DNA of 64,000 nucleotides from Burhinus oedicnemus (taxonomy: Eukaryota; Chordata; Aves; Charadriiformes; Burhinidae): contig VFFE01007488.1 of NCBI GenBank assembly GCA_008921705.1, forward strand, positions 1,674,970-1,738,969, written 5' to 3'. Made by a program: the position numbers and the translations under genes. The notes under the pieces were generated by a model. The model did no database searches, was not told the origin of the DNA, and saw only the letters and a list, made by a program, of their open reading frames with translations. Shown in pieces: positions 14,301-26,966 of this stretch. Position 1 is the stretch's first letter. The number at the start of each line of letters is the position of its first letter.

Positions 14301-15296
14301 GCTTTGCCTAAGGCTTGATGGAGCACTTCCAGCTCATGGTGGATATGCTGATAGTGGTATTCATTTGCAGAACAACTTTAAGCCTATCAGTTTACTATCT
14401 TGAATCTAAGGTAATCCTCTCTGTCCAAAGAGCAAGAATCAAAAAAATTACATTAAAAACCCAAACTCCATGTGCCCCTCCTTTACATACATACCTTTCC
14501 TGTGCCACTGCACAGCCCACTTCCCCTGCAGTCTGACTCCATCCCCCATCCTCCTCCAGCAGGTAGGTGCTGGCTAAGTAGGAGGCTAAAGAAAATTCAT
14601 ATAACTTGAGTTCTTCCTCTACAATGACATTTTGGCTCATAGAGGATCTATGCAGACAAAGGGCCCTTAGGCTGTCATCTACAAATACAGGGTGAGCTGT
14701 ATCTTTCTGATCATAATTCCTCAGGACAAAAATCTAGCTTTATGTTCAAGTTAATATGTTGAAAATTTCTTAATATCAGCCTTAACTCCTAAACTGTATA
14801 GACAGGTTCCTTAAATCATTGTCCCAAGCTGATTATTGATCAGGATGAGGTCAGATTCACATCCTTCACTGTCCTTCGGGCAAAGAGTAGACAAGGTACA
14901 AAACAGCTCACCCTCAGTCCATCCCCTGTAATAATAAAACACCTTCATTTTGTAGCAATTTCAGTATGTATTCAGCAAAAATATACTCACACTGAATCTA
15001 ATAAATACTTGGAAAATTACACATTCTTTCAAAAGAAAGAAAATTTTAGGCAGAAATTCTAAGACCGGTTCAATATCAACAGGAAAGTAATCAACACGGG
15101 GCACAAATAACCTCTTATCTTGATTTCTTGCATGCACTTTTCACATAAAAAGAAAAGAAATCGAAGTATTCGTAAACTTCTTGGAGAAAAGCCAAAAGTA
15201 GTAAGAAAATACATAGTCAAAATTATGGAATCTTTATCAGACATATGACTGTAGGTGCCACGCAGTTTTAGTGAGATGTGTCACATTTATCAAACA
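8363..15296. other. Intergenic, no gene seen
   Basis: AT-rich. I looked for exons, LTRs and CR1 ends and found none. A slightly more GC-rich stretch at 11050-11600 has a 61-codon open frame with no recognisable domain. Confidence 0.45.
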
Positions 15297-16058
15297 CATC
15301 ATAGAATGGTTAGAGTTCGAAGAGACCTTAAAGATCATCTAGTTCCAACCCCCCTGCCACGGGCAGGGACACCTTCCACTAGACTAGGTTGCTCAAAGCC
15401 CCATCCAACCTGGCCTCGAACACCTCCAGGCATGGGGCATCCACAACTTCTCTGGGCAACCTCTTCCAGTGTCTCACCACCCTCATTGTAAAGAATTTCT
15501 TCCAAACATCTAACCTAAATCTACCCTCTTTCAGTTTAAAACTATCCTATCATCCTATCACTACACACCCTGATAAAGAGTCCCTTCTGATTTTTCCTGT
15601 AGGCCGCCTTTAGGTACTGGAAGGCTGCTATAAGGTCTCCCTGGAGCCTTCTCTTCTCCAGGCTGAACAACCCCAACTCTCTCAGCCTGTCTTCATAAGA
15701 GTGGGGCTCTAACCCTCTGATCATCTTTGTGGCCCTCCTCTGGACCTGCTGCAACAGGTCCATGTCCTTTTTATGTGGGGGGCCCCAGAGCTGAATGCAG
15801 TACTCCAGGTGGGGTCTCACCAGAGCAGACCAGAGGGGCAGAATCACCTCCCTCGACCTGCTGTCCATGCTTCTTTTCATGCAGCCAAGGATGTGGTTGG
15901 CTTTTCTGGCCTGCGAACACACATTGCTGGCTCATATTAAGCTTCTTGTCAACCAACACCCTCAAGTTCATCTCCTCAGGGCTGCTCTCAATCTGTTCTC
16001 CACCCAGCCTGTATTTGTGCTTGGGATTGCCACACCCCACGTGCAGGACCTTGCACTA
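15297..16058 (-). mobile_element. CR1 LINE, 5'-truncated copy with ORF2 C-terminal remnant
   Basis: The 3' end lies at about 15297 (ATCATAGAATGG). Minus-strand reading gives the CR1 ORF2 C-terminal region: [22 protein letters not shown] and [15 protein letters not shown] between about 15560 and 15870. Upstream parts continue in another frame (15771-16040), so the frame is broken. The copy ends near 16058, before the reverse transcriptase core, and is inactive. Confidence 0.95.
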
Positions 16059-19000
16059 TCAAATGATCAGTCATTCTTTGGACATAAATAGTCTTGTTAT
16101 TCAGAAAAACAATTTTCTATTCAATGAAAAATTCAGATTGTGAAATGTTTTCTATTCAAAATCGGGTGAGGAAACAGTTTTAATGATAGTCATCTCCAAA
16201 GCTGCTTAGGACAGTTAAACTATTTTAATTACATAAAATATAAGCAGCTGGGTTTGACTACTTAAATGTAATTCCTGATAATTTTTCTTTTCAAAGAGAA
16301 AAATAAAATCTGAGAATTCCAAAAATATAAAATGTTAGTTTAACATTTTTTGAGTATAAAATACCAGTGTAAACACATATTGCCAAATTTAATATCATAA
16401 TTTTGACCAATACATATTGGACCAAACAGTATTCTCTGACGGAAAATTGAATATCAACAAAATTTCTAATGGTTTTGAGGATCAGAAATTGGATGAAAGA
16501 GAATGGAAGTAGAAAAAAATTGCACAGATTGGCATTCAGTGGATGTTCAGACAGTGTAATTTACATGTATAGGAGACAGAGGGAAGTCATTAAAGGAAAA
16601 GCAAATTATGGGATAGTGTAAGTCAAAATCTGTTCCCTTAGAACTTTAATTAGCTACCCTCATCATTGCTTTTCTCTTGTAGGCACTTCTGCCCCATCTC
16701 ATTCAATCTACACCCGTCTAGTGCAGCACCCAAATTCAGGGATAAATTACATGTTTTAATAAATACACCCATGCTCTGACAGGCTCAGTCTACAGCTTGT
16801 CACTCTTTATGATGTTGCTAAAGTTAGGCCAGCTTTGATGGGAGATTCGCTCACTTACCGCAGCCCTGATTTATCTGTCTTGGAAGCACGATCTGAGGCA
16901 AGCTCCTTACATTTTGTGGAACTGCAGTGAAAATTTTATGGCAGCAAGTATTTATTTTTAAGGATTGTTTTATTTGATTAAATACAACAGTGCATACTGT
17001 TGCACACAGCATGATTTATATGGAGCGTCTGATACTACATTTATTTCACACTGTCCATGCCATTTCAGCTTTCAGCGTACCACAGGCTGTCATTTGTAGC
17101 TTTGAGTTAATAGTTCATTCATAAGTGTAGGACACTTCATGTTCCTCAGCAATCATCCTGTGATGTCTTTAAGGTCTGGAAAGCATCACTAGATCAGTTT
17201 ACACTTGATTTATATTTTCCAGGCTGTCACCACAACAACAAGGTCTAGGATGCTGTTTATTTATTTGTCAACTGAAAGCTGAGATTCTTGAACGCTGTTC
17301 CTGGGCAAGAGGTGAAAAATATTTGGGACTGACTGTGTGCAAAAGTTTTTCAAAGGACTGCATTATCTTCAGCCCTGATCTTCTCTATCATTACCAATTT
17401 TTCTATATCATTCTTGACTACCAGCTCTGGATGCACTTTCTGATATTGATTTTACCAATCCTATAAAGCATATCATATTCCTACTCCAACTCAGCACTCC
17501 CACAACCACATAGCCATTGTCTCGCTCAACCAACTCACTGTTACAGGAATTCAGAATGAGTCAGTTTTCTGCTCAAAACCATGAACCTTTCCAAAGTCAC
17601 TGCTTGCCAGGAAACAAAGCTTCATCCTATGCATACAATTTTATTCTTAAATATGTAGATAGGCTTTCAGAGTCCATTTGGTTTGAAATGGCCAAGGATG
17701 CAGAATGAACCAGTGTGCAAATGTGCCTGATGCATCCTCCCCCAGGCTGGGCAGGGGATGGAGCTGCTCCCTACACAGCAGACCCTGCCCCAGGGGCAGG
17801 TCCCAGTCGCCAAAGTCAGCATCAGCCGTAATGTCAGGACAGGGATGCTGGAGCAGGTCTCACAAGATATGGCAGCAGTTTCCCATTTAGCAAGTATTAA
17901 TAATATGTGGGGGAAAAAGATTTTAGAAGACAAATAATGAATTAAGCAATAAATCTCTTGTCATCTTCCTTTTTGTTTCTCGCTGCCATTCTCTCGAGTA
18001 ATCTATCAAATCACAGTAAAAACATTTGGGTCTAGTGATCGTACATTATCATTTTCTCCACTATAATAACAATCAACAGTGCAGTTTTAATGTTCTCATA
18101 TATGAAGAATGTTTCGGCTTTTTTCAAAACAACAGAAAAAAATAGTAAAAGCCTTGTGAACAGCTTATGAGACACGACCTGTTAACAGTTGCTGTGGCTC
18201 TTTGGCAAGTCACTTAATCTTCCCTTCTGATTTTTATTTTTATAATAACTTATCTTCATCTTACAGAGTTTCATGTAAAAACTAAACAGAAATGTTTGAA
18301 CAGTACTTTAAGTATGGCAAGAGCTATCAAAAAAATGAGTGTATTTTTTGAATGAAAAATACATTATTATATAATAAAATTATGTAAGTATACAATTATA
18401 TAATAAAATACATATAATAAAATACATATAATAAAATACTATCAATTAAGCGTTGAAGTAAATGAAACAGAACATTTTGACTGAATTTCTGTTAAAACAA
18501 TTTCAAAATTAGCATGATTTGTAAATAGGCTTCCCTCAGGGTTTTATTTAAAAAAAAAAAATTAAGATGTTCAACTTTAAAATTAATAGCATTTTACTGA
18601 TGCTCGTTTAAGTGCCTTTTAATTTCTTTATTCTCAAACCATAGGCAGTTGTTAGAACTTTTACGAGATCTGAAATGAGCAATATTTGAATATAAACCAA
18701 CTTCAATCTCTTCTGTTTTAAAGTACTACATTGGGAAAACCTTTAACAAAATTGAATTCATTAGCTTAAATTGTAACTACAATATAAACAGGCATACATT
18801 AAATACTATAATCACCACGTCCTTGCAGTTACCTTTATGTTCATAGTTACAATAAGGTAAATTTACAGCTCCACAGACATTGCGGGCAGCTCAATGCCTT
18901 GAAACACTTGCAATGTCAATCTAAATTTAGAGCAATCATGTAAGATCTGACTTCCCAGAGCCCTGGTGAGCAATGATACCCCTGGAGAGCAGGCATGGCC

Positions 19001-19509
19001 GGGATAAAGCCACGGGGCCAAGGTAATGGGGTGGTGCTTGTGGCGGTGATGGGTCAGCAGGGACGTTGCTGGTCACTGTCCAGCTGGAGGAGATGGGAGC
19101 TGACCGTGCTGCTTGTGTTGCTGTCTCAAGCAAGTACCATGGCAGGAGACCAGCCTGCATACAGTGGGGAGAGGAGGAAAAAGTCCCTGTGCCTTGCCCA
19201 AAGGAGGGGAGAGGTGAGAAAGGAGCATGAGTTCGTCTGCTGCTTTCTTCTTCATGCTTAGACTCAGGTGAGAATGAATGAACTTGGGGTCTTATTAGAA
19301 AGGAATAGTTTAAAATTTAATTTCAATTTCGAGGACCAAATCACAATACGTGTTAAACACATGCAACCACTTGGCCCTTTGCGGTGGATCTGACATCCTA
19401 AAACTTCATTGCTTTGTCCACAGCATGTTAAATCAAGTGTGTCACAAATTGTAAGTAAAAGACTTTTTACCTATGCACGATATTGCCATGAGATGTTGGA
19501 AAAGTCTGA
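16059..19509. other. Intergenic, no gene seen
   Basis: Contains an imperfect AATAAAATACATAT-type tandem stretch at about 18355-18440 and a GC-richer stretch at 18950-19260 with overlapping chance open frames. No recognisable protein. Confidence 0.45.
18355..18440 (+). repeat. Imperfect AT-rich tandem repeat
   Basis: Repeated ATATAATAAAATACAT-like units, about 14 bp long in the second half and irregular in the first half. Confidence 0.7.
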
Positions 19510-20530
19510 CATAGAATCACAGAATCACAGGGGTTGGAAGGGACCTCTGGAGATCATCTAGTCCAAACCCCCTGCCAGAGCAGGGTCACCTACAGCAGGT
19601 TGCACAGGATGGTGTCCAGGTTTTGAATGTCTCCAGAGTCGGAGACTCCACCACTTCTCTGGGCAGCCTGTTCCAGTGCTCTGCCACCCTCAAAGTAAAG
19701 AAGTTCCTCCTCATGTTCAGATGGAACTTCCTACATTCAAGTTTGTGCCCATTACCTCTTGTCCTATCACTGGGCACCTCTGCAAAAAGACTGGTCCCAT
19801 CCTCCCGGCACCCTCCCTTTAAGTATTTATAAGCATTGAGGAGATCCCCTCTGAGTCTTCTCTTCTCCAGACTAAAAAGACCAAAGTCCCTCGGCCTTTC
19901 CTCATAAGAAAGATGTGCCAGCCCCCTAATCATCTTTGTAGCCCTCTGCTGTACCCTCTCCAGCAGTTCCCTGTCCTTCTTGAACCAGGGAGCCCAGAAC
20001 CAGACACAATACTCCAGGTGCGGCCTCACCAGGGCAGAGTCGAGCGGGAGGATAACCTCCCACAACCTGCTTGCCACACACCTCTTGATGCACCCCAGGA
20101 TGCCATTGGCCTTCTTGGCCACAAGGGCACATTGCTGCCTCATGGTCATCCTGTTGTCCACCAGGACTCCCAGGTCCCTTTCCACAGAGCTGCTTCCAGC
20201 AGGTCAACCCCTAACCTGTACTGGTGCATGGGGTTATTCCTCCCCAGGTGCAGTACCTTACACTTGCCCTTGTTGAACTTCATGAGGTTTCTCTCTGCCC
20301 AACTCTCCAGCCTGCCCAGGTCACGCTGAATGGCAGCACAGCCTTCTGGTGTGTCAGCCACCCCTCCCAGTTTTGCGTCATCAGCAAACTTGCTGATGGT
20401 ACACTCTACCCCTTCATCCAGGTCATTGATGAATATGTTGAACAGCACTGGACCCAGTACTGACCCCTGGGGAACACCACTTGTCACTGACCTCCTACTA
20501 GATTCTGTGCCACTAATCACAACCCTAATT
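19510..20530 (-). mobile_element. CR1 LINE, about 1 kb copy with reverse transcriptase motifs
   Basis: The 3' end lies at about 19510 (CATAGAATCACAGAATCACA). Minus-strand reading gives, from 5' to 3', [11 protein letters not shown] and FADD, the reverse transcriptase motifs (20146-20520), then [19 protein letters not shown] and [11 protein letters not shown] (19586-20185) in a different frame, so at least one frameshift separates the two halves. It lacks the 5' part of ORF2 and is inactive. Confidence 0.96.
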
Positions 20531-21798
20531 ATTCTTAGTTCCTAAACATACAAGGCTTTCAGAAAAAGTTCAGGGAAGGAGATAAAGATGTGGGTAGAAA
20601 ATGATGAAAGGAGAAATAGATAGAATTAGGCATTGCCTGGAAATCTTTGCTCACAAGGGTACTGTTGCTTAGACTATGAAAATACTGTTTAAAGGTCTGT
20701 CATCTTCCCACTTTGTCTTTATTCATTGTTTCTTCACCACTTCTTGGTGTACTTGATCTTTATTCTCCCCCCTGCCTATGCCTCTTCATGGCTTGTTCTC
20801 ACAACAGAGATACTTTATAGACAGTGCCACCAGCTTATTTGAATTTAAGGTAATGGAAGCAAATAACATTTTAGTGGCAGAGAAATGAGTCCAGAACACT
20901 TACAGCTTATTCTTTTATATATTGCTATATTGCAGTGTTAAAAATGATGGCCTGTAATTACTTTAAAATACAATTTCCACTTTGAACATGCGAGAAAATG
21001 CTTTCTACTAGGTGAACTCTTAGCTCTTAACCTCTGTTCTTGTGCGCAGTTATGAATAGCCATCTGGAAAGGTTGTACGTATTGCTACTCTTCCTGCACG
21101 TGCATACGATTACTGACACCAAGGACTACATAGGAGTGACCCTTTAATGCTCCTGTGCTGGGCAAACTGTATCTCATTTTTAATTTAATATGGAGTAGGA
21201 TTTAATAATAATCTCAGAATGAATTTGGGAAGGAATGTAAAGTCTAAATGAGGAGAAATCATTCACTGAAAACATTCAGATAACATACAGTTTTATCAAC
21301 TCTGGTAATTTTACTACTATGCAAAGGAAGAATTTGCATGGTGATGTGTTTTTTTGAAAAATGATTTGCAGCGTACAGTCTTAAAAACATTACTATATAC
21401 AAGTCCTTATATTCATTTAATGAAAGTCTATTCATGCCTTTGCTACTCATTTTAAGGGTATATGAAGTCACTTAAATACCTGTGTTTCCTTCTTATCATT
21501 CTTTTTGGTGTATCCAGTGAAAGAATTTAAGACTGCATCAACCAAACTTGTTATAAAATATTCCACCAAAAATATTCAATCTAGCACTCAAAAACACTTC
21601 ATCCTTATAAAACTAGACTGCTAATGAGATCACAAAGTTCTGAACGAGAGCTAGAAATAAAATTAGACTAATCTAATAACTTCTTCATGAAAATTTTAAC
21701 AAAAGACAAATTAATTTAGTTAAATTAAGTATGCTCATAGTCTAGGGTAAGAAACTTCAGAATGGTCCATTCACTTTTCTCTAGTAAACTAAGTGGAA
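20531..21798. other. Intergenic, no gene seen
   Basis: AT-rich, no recognised element. Confidence 0.45.
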
Positions 21799-23165
21799 AT
21801 CACAGATATCACAAAATAGCTGAGGCTGGAAAGGACCTCTGGAGATTGCCCAGTCCAATCTCCCTGCTCAGAGCTGGGTCACCTACACCAGGCTGCTCGG
21901 AACTGTGTCCAGATGGATTTTGAATATCTCCAAGGAGGGAGACTCCATACCTTCTTTGGGCAACCTGTGCCAGTGCTTGGTCACTCTCACAGTAAGAAAG
22001 TGTTTCCTGATGTTCAGACAGATTCTCCTGTGTTTCAGTTTGTGCCCATTGCCTCCAGTCCCGTCACTGGGCACCACTGGGAAGAGTCTAGCTCCATCTA
22101 CTTTGGACCCTCCCATCAGGTACTTACACACATTGATGAGATTCCCCGAGTCTGCTGTCTCAAGGCTGAGCAGTTCCAACTCTCAGCTTGTTCTCTCATG
22201 AAAGATGCTCCAGTCCATTAATCCTCTCTGCGGCCCTGACTGGACTCATTCCAGTACATACGTATCTTTGATATACTGGGTAGCCCAGCACTGGACCCAA
22301 GACTCCAGAGGTGTCTCACCAGCACTGAGCAGAGGTGAAGGATCACCTCCCTTGACCTGATGGCAACATGCTTTCCTGATGCAGCCCAGGAGGCTGTTGG
22401 CCTTCTTTGCCATGAGGGCGTATTGCTATCTCACAGTTAGCTTGTTGTCCAGCATGACCCCCAGGGCCTTCTCTGTAAAGCTGTTTTCTAGCAGTCAGCC
22501 CCCAGCTTGTACCGGTGTCAGGGGTTATTCCTTCCCAGATGCAGGACTTGTCATTTCACCTTGTTGAACTGACTGGATTTCTGTCAGCTCATTTTTCCCA
22601 CCTGCTCAATAGTAAGCTCATCATCTCATCATAGAAGGCTATCGGGTTGGTTAACCACAATTTCCTCTTCATAAAGCCATGCTGACTGCTCCCAATCACC
22701 TTCTTGTCCTTCAGGTGTCTGGAAATGACTCCCAGGAAGATTTGGTCTGTCATCTTCCCAGGGATCAAGCTGAGGCTGACCACGTCAGGTTCCCCAGATC
22801 CTACTTCTTGCCCTTCTTGAAGAGAGGAGTGACGCTTGCTTTCTTCCAGTCCTCAGAAGGCTCCCGCAAATACCATTTAAAGGATTGAGAGCAGCCTCGC
22901 AGTGACACCAGCCAGGTCAGCACTCGTGGGTGTGTCCCATCAGGTCCAATGGATTTGTGTATGTCCAGTTTGTTTAAGTGTTCCCTAACTTGGTCCTCAT
23001 CCATCACGGGTACGTCTTCCTTGCTCCAGACTTTCCCGCTTGCCTCAGGGGCCTGGGATAACTGAAGGTCAGTCTTACCAGTAGATTGAGGTGAAAAAGG
23101 GATTGAGTACTTCAGTTTTGCCATGTCTTTTGTCACCAGGTCCCTTCCCTGATCTGGTCAGCCCT
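21799..23165 (-). mobile_element. Older CR1 LINE copy with an internal deletion
   Basis: The 3' end is a diverged form at about 21799. Minus-strand reading gives C-terminal remnants (LSLETADSGNLINVCKYLMG, 21883-22179) and, further 5', the reverse transcriptase N-terminal part (LFKKGKK near 22805, DIHKSIGPDGTHPRVL near 22930, and SSQHGF near 22680). The catalytic core that carries SGVPQG and FADD in the copy at 20.1-20.5 kb is missing here, with a join near 22600-22615. It is more diverged than the two neighbouring copies. Confidence 0.9.
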
Positions 23166-23345
23166 GGAGAGTATGGAGGGCATGCTCACATATGTGCATG
23201 GAGTATGTCTGTGCAGTAGTGGAGAGGAATTGGTTGTGCATTCATGTGAAACCCTTTTATACCCATATTGAGTTCCTCTCAATACTTTCTCCATTGTGTC
23301 AGTGATGCCCTGGCTCTGGGGGAGGTGAAAAGCCAGCTGGCAGCC
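23166..23345. other. Sequence between two CR1 copies
   Basis: I do not recognise this 180-bp piece. It may be unique DNA or a diverged part of the minus-strand CR1. Confidence 0.3.
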
Positions 23346-23569
23346 ATCTTCCAGATTGGATATTAGGAAAAATTTCTTCACTGAAAGGGTTATCAAACAT
23401 TGGAATCAGCTGCCCAGGGAAGTGGTGGAATCATCATCCCTGGAGGTATTTAAAAGATGGGTAGACATGGTGCTGAGCGACATGGTTTAGTGGTGGTTTT
23501 GGCAGTGTTAGGTTTATAGTTGGACTCGATGATCTTAAAGGTCTCTTCCAACCTAGATGATTCTATGAT
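23346..23569 (+). mobile_element. CR1 LINE 3'-end fragment, + strand
   Basis: Reads GGATATTAGGAAAAATTTCT, then the GCTGCCCAGGGAAGTGGTGG and TGGTTTAGTGGTGG parts, and closes with GATGATTCTATGAT at about 23569: the typical CR1 3' end in + orientation. Its truncated 5' end faces the 5' end of the minus-strand CR1. Confidence 0.93.
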
Positions 23570-26500
23570 CCCCCCTCTGTCACCTCACCTGTCAGGGCAC
23601 ACCACTCGCTTCCCCCTGTTCATGGGTTATAACCAGCCTGGCAGAGCCTTCTTCTGTAAGGGGCATCCTGTGAGCACAGTCCTGCAAAACAGTGTCACAG
23701 ATCGCAGCTCGGTGGACTTAGTAGTGGCACCTGGTAGAGGAGATGAAGAGCTGGAGGGAGGCTAGCTGATGGCACACTTGCTTGTGCTGTATTAGGAATA
23801 TGAGACAGGGCCAGATGAAAAATATCTCATCTGTTACGGGATTTTTCAGACCTGGTGACACAGAGAAAACATCACGGATGCTACTGTCATTCCTTTTTCC
23901 TTCTCCTTGTTTTTCCCATTTCTCAGCTCATCTTTATGCTGTTTCCACAGCTTGGTACCTACAAAACAGCTAAAAGGAAAATCTATCTGGGTAACCTGTG
24001 GACACATCTATTTGTACAAGATTTCAGCTGCTTTGCGGGGTTGTTTTGTTTTATTAAGCTGGAAAACAGCTCGTGTGGAAAAACCAGCATTTTGCACATA
24101 TAATTAGGAAGGTAGGAAACCCTATTTCTGGAGATGTACAGTCAAGAGCTGGGAGATTTTGGCACTTACTGAAACAAATAGCTTTTGAATGTCTGAAATT
24201 GCTCCTGAATATATTTTGATTACAGTGTGAGCGTGGTAATAAAGGAGTCCCTTGAGAAAGAAAAGATTTGGATTCAAATATTAATACCATTTGGTTGGGA
24301 AGTGATTACCTCCCAGGCAAGAGCTGTTAGGTTTCTCATTGATAAACCTATCTGCTCGCTTGTGGAAAGAGTCAGAGTTGGGATTGTCCCCTGCAAACAG
24401 GGTGCCGAGCCCTGCTTCAGGCAGAAACAACAGTTGTTCCCACACTGGTCAGTGACAATCTCTCTTTTAGGCTCCAATGTGACTTTTGATTTTGACCCCA
24501 GAGCCTTTGCATTTCGCTGTTCTTTTGACTCCTTTTCTTGACTCCTGCAGGCATCACTGGCATACGCTGTGATTCCAGATCCTGGCACTGCCCATCAGTT
24601 GAGCTATGCCTGATAGCAGTACCAGGTCTTCTAATGCAGGGAAAGGAACCAGTTTATGGCACTGTGTCTATTCTATTGCACTGGCTTGTAGAGTTCAAGA
24701 GGAGCTGGACCTACAACCAAAAGACTTTTCTTCTTTTTAAAGGGGTTCTGAAACTTTATTCTGCTTTTCTGGATAGAGACAGAAGTCTTTCTCTCCATTT
24801 TGTGCCTTGTGACCAATGGCTGGGTTTGTGGACACAGTACTTCTGTAAAAATGTTAATATCTTTCATTTGTTGTCCAAAAGAACAGGTTTCAGAAATTAA
24901 GAAGGTCTTGGAGCCCTGCTACAGGCAACTGACAATAAACAGAGGAGAACAATTCAATACTTGTTATACCTTTGCTAATTCTGCCAGCTGCATCACAAGT
25001 GTTTTGATAATGGCATGATTTTTTTTGTTGTTCAAGCCCACTTCTGGGGCCAAGGTTTTAAATATTTTATTAAAAAATAAATACATTGTTACTGAAGAAA
25101 AGCTGTAAATGAGAGGCCAGCTGCCCTTGAAGTCTCAGTACTCAGCATTCTCCCCCAAACTCCACACTTTTTTTTTTTTAATAATTTCATAAATTTTAGA
25201 ACAATCTGATGATTTTTGAGTCTTTGGCACTGACAAGGCTGATATTACATTAGTCTTTTAGAGGTTTAGAGATTTTTTTTAGTTTTCTGAAGCTGCAAAA
25301 CAGTTCCTCCATTCGTAATGTTAGTACAGTTCATAAAAAAAAAGAAATCCATTAACATTAATGCGGTAATTAAATAAAAAAACCACTATAAGAAAATCTC
25401 TAAAAATTATATAGCTGTGTTTCTGCTACTAGTCACTCAGCCACTGTTTATAGAAATTCAATAAGTTTCTTTTACAATGCTAGAATCAGAGCACTGAAGA
25501 AAACCAAAGCTGAACCTTGGCCTCTGTTCCTTCAGAATTGTCTTTAAACATAAAAAAGAGAAAAAAGGGAAAAGGTTCACACTCTAGCAGCTTCATCAGC
25601 TTCTCTCTTCACAAAAGTTGAATGGTTTATCAAATATGTTGTGCAGCTTCTTCAACCATTCAATGGAGACAAATCTGCTTCTCATTTCTTAAACATTATT
25701 GGGAAACATTATGTAGAGATAACATAAAAAATAGAGGACACAGCAGTGCCACCATTTTGTACGGTCTAATACAAAGTACACTCTGATATAGTCAGCAATT
25801 AAATGGCTGTCAGGTGGTCTGCAAAATTAAAGCACCCTGATCCTCTGGATCACCTGTTTACCTACATCCATCTCTATATGTAGCACAGTGAAGCTTATCG
25901 AGTTCATCCAGGTTACTGACAAGCACAAAGTCAAGCACACAGAAAAACTGAGAGGGCTAGGGCAGAGTTCAGGGTCAACTGAAATGATTTTGCCTTTGAG
26001 AAACAAGGCATGCATACATAATAGTGAAATTAGGATAGCCTAGCAAAATGAAATATATGTAGGTATACGTGTACGGTCTCATGTTAATAATTAATTCGTC
26101 TTGCAAAGGGTAAGCACTGTTGAAAGTACTTTAAAAAATTACTAACAACCTCAGATAGAGGTTGCTGTCAAATAGAATAGAACTAACTGCGATTGAGATC
26201 TGTAGGAGTAATTGATATAAACATTGATATTAATGCTGAGATACTTACATGGAAGAATTCGGCACCTCATAAACCTCCTTCCATGCAAAAACTGACCTTT
26301 TAAGCTAATGACTCAGCATACCCATCACTGCTTTTTCCCAAACTGCCAGAACAAACCCCTTTTCATCCTTTCTCTACATCCTTTTTAGGACAGTTGCAGC
26401 TCATGATAATGATAAAACAATAACAAAAAGGAATATGGTTAGCTCTTTAAACAATAAAATGTCCTTTCCTGAGTCTTGTCTGAATAGTTTGTGCTAGAAA

Positions 26501-26721
26501 TTGGCTGAGATCACTGCAAATCAGTATAATAAAATAATGACGACCAGTTCCTTTGTAGAAAATGAAGCAATAAAGAGCTTTTGTGTTAGCTTTATGTTTT
26601 TATTGATAGATACCATACTGGAGACCACACACATTACCGTTATATATGAGAAAAAACATAGCTGTTTCAACAGACAAAAAATAAAGTGCAGTTGATTCAT
26701 CGGCTCCTTTAAGAGGACTGG
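23570..26721. other. Intergenic, no gene seen
   Basis: Open frames of up to 120 codons (24538-24900) have no recognisable domain. T and A runs lie near 25020 and 25167. Confidence 0.4.
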
Positions 26722-26966
26722 CATCTGGACCACATGCACTTCAAAGTCAAATGCTATACTGAGATGTGCTGCTTTGAAGTACAGCTGCTGATCCAGACAA
26801 ATTTTGGAGCCTAAACCAGCATATGAATCTGCTGTACTCTGAAAAAAAATCTATTTCAGATGCCAGTTTTGACTCATTTTAGAAAATTGCTGTCTGGATC
26901 GGCTGAACTTCAAAGCAGAACATCGCAGTGCAGCATTTTCCTTTGAAGTGCAGCTAATCCAGATAG
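26722..26966. repeat. Inverted repeat built of two hairpins (possible old MITE)
   Basis: The left arm 26722-26805 and the reverse complement of the right arm 26883-26966 align along their length with scattered differences. Each arm is itself a hairpin: a unit close to CTGGAT..GCTGCACTTCAAAG followed about 25 nt later by its inverse (GCTTTGAAGT.CAGC..GATCCAG). The unit therefore appears four times in alternating orientation: about 26726-26747, 26771-26797, 26893-26916 and 26940-26964. I could not see a target-site duplication and do not recognise the family. Confidence 0.75.

Noticed and set aside
15542..15922. 126-codon minus-strand open frame as a host gene
   Set aside because: It is the CR1 ORF2 C-terminal remnant ([21 protein letters not shown]).
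19586..20520. Minus-strand open frames of 199 and 124 codons as an intact gene
   Set aside because: CR1 reverse transcriptase and C-terminal pieces in different frames of a 5'-truncated copy.
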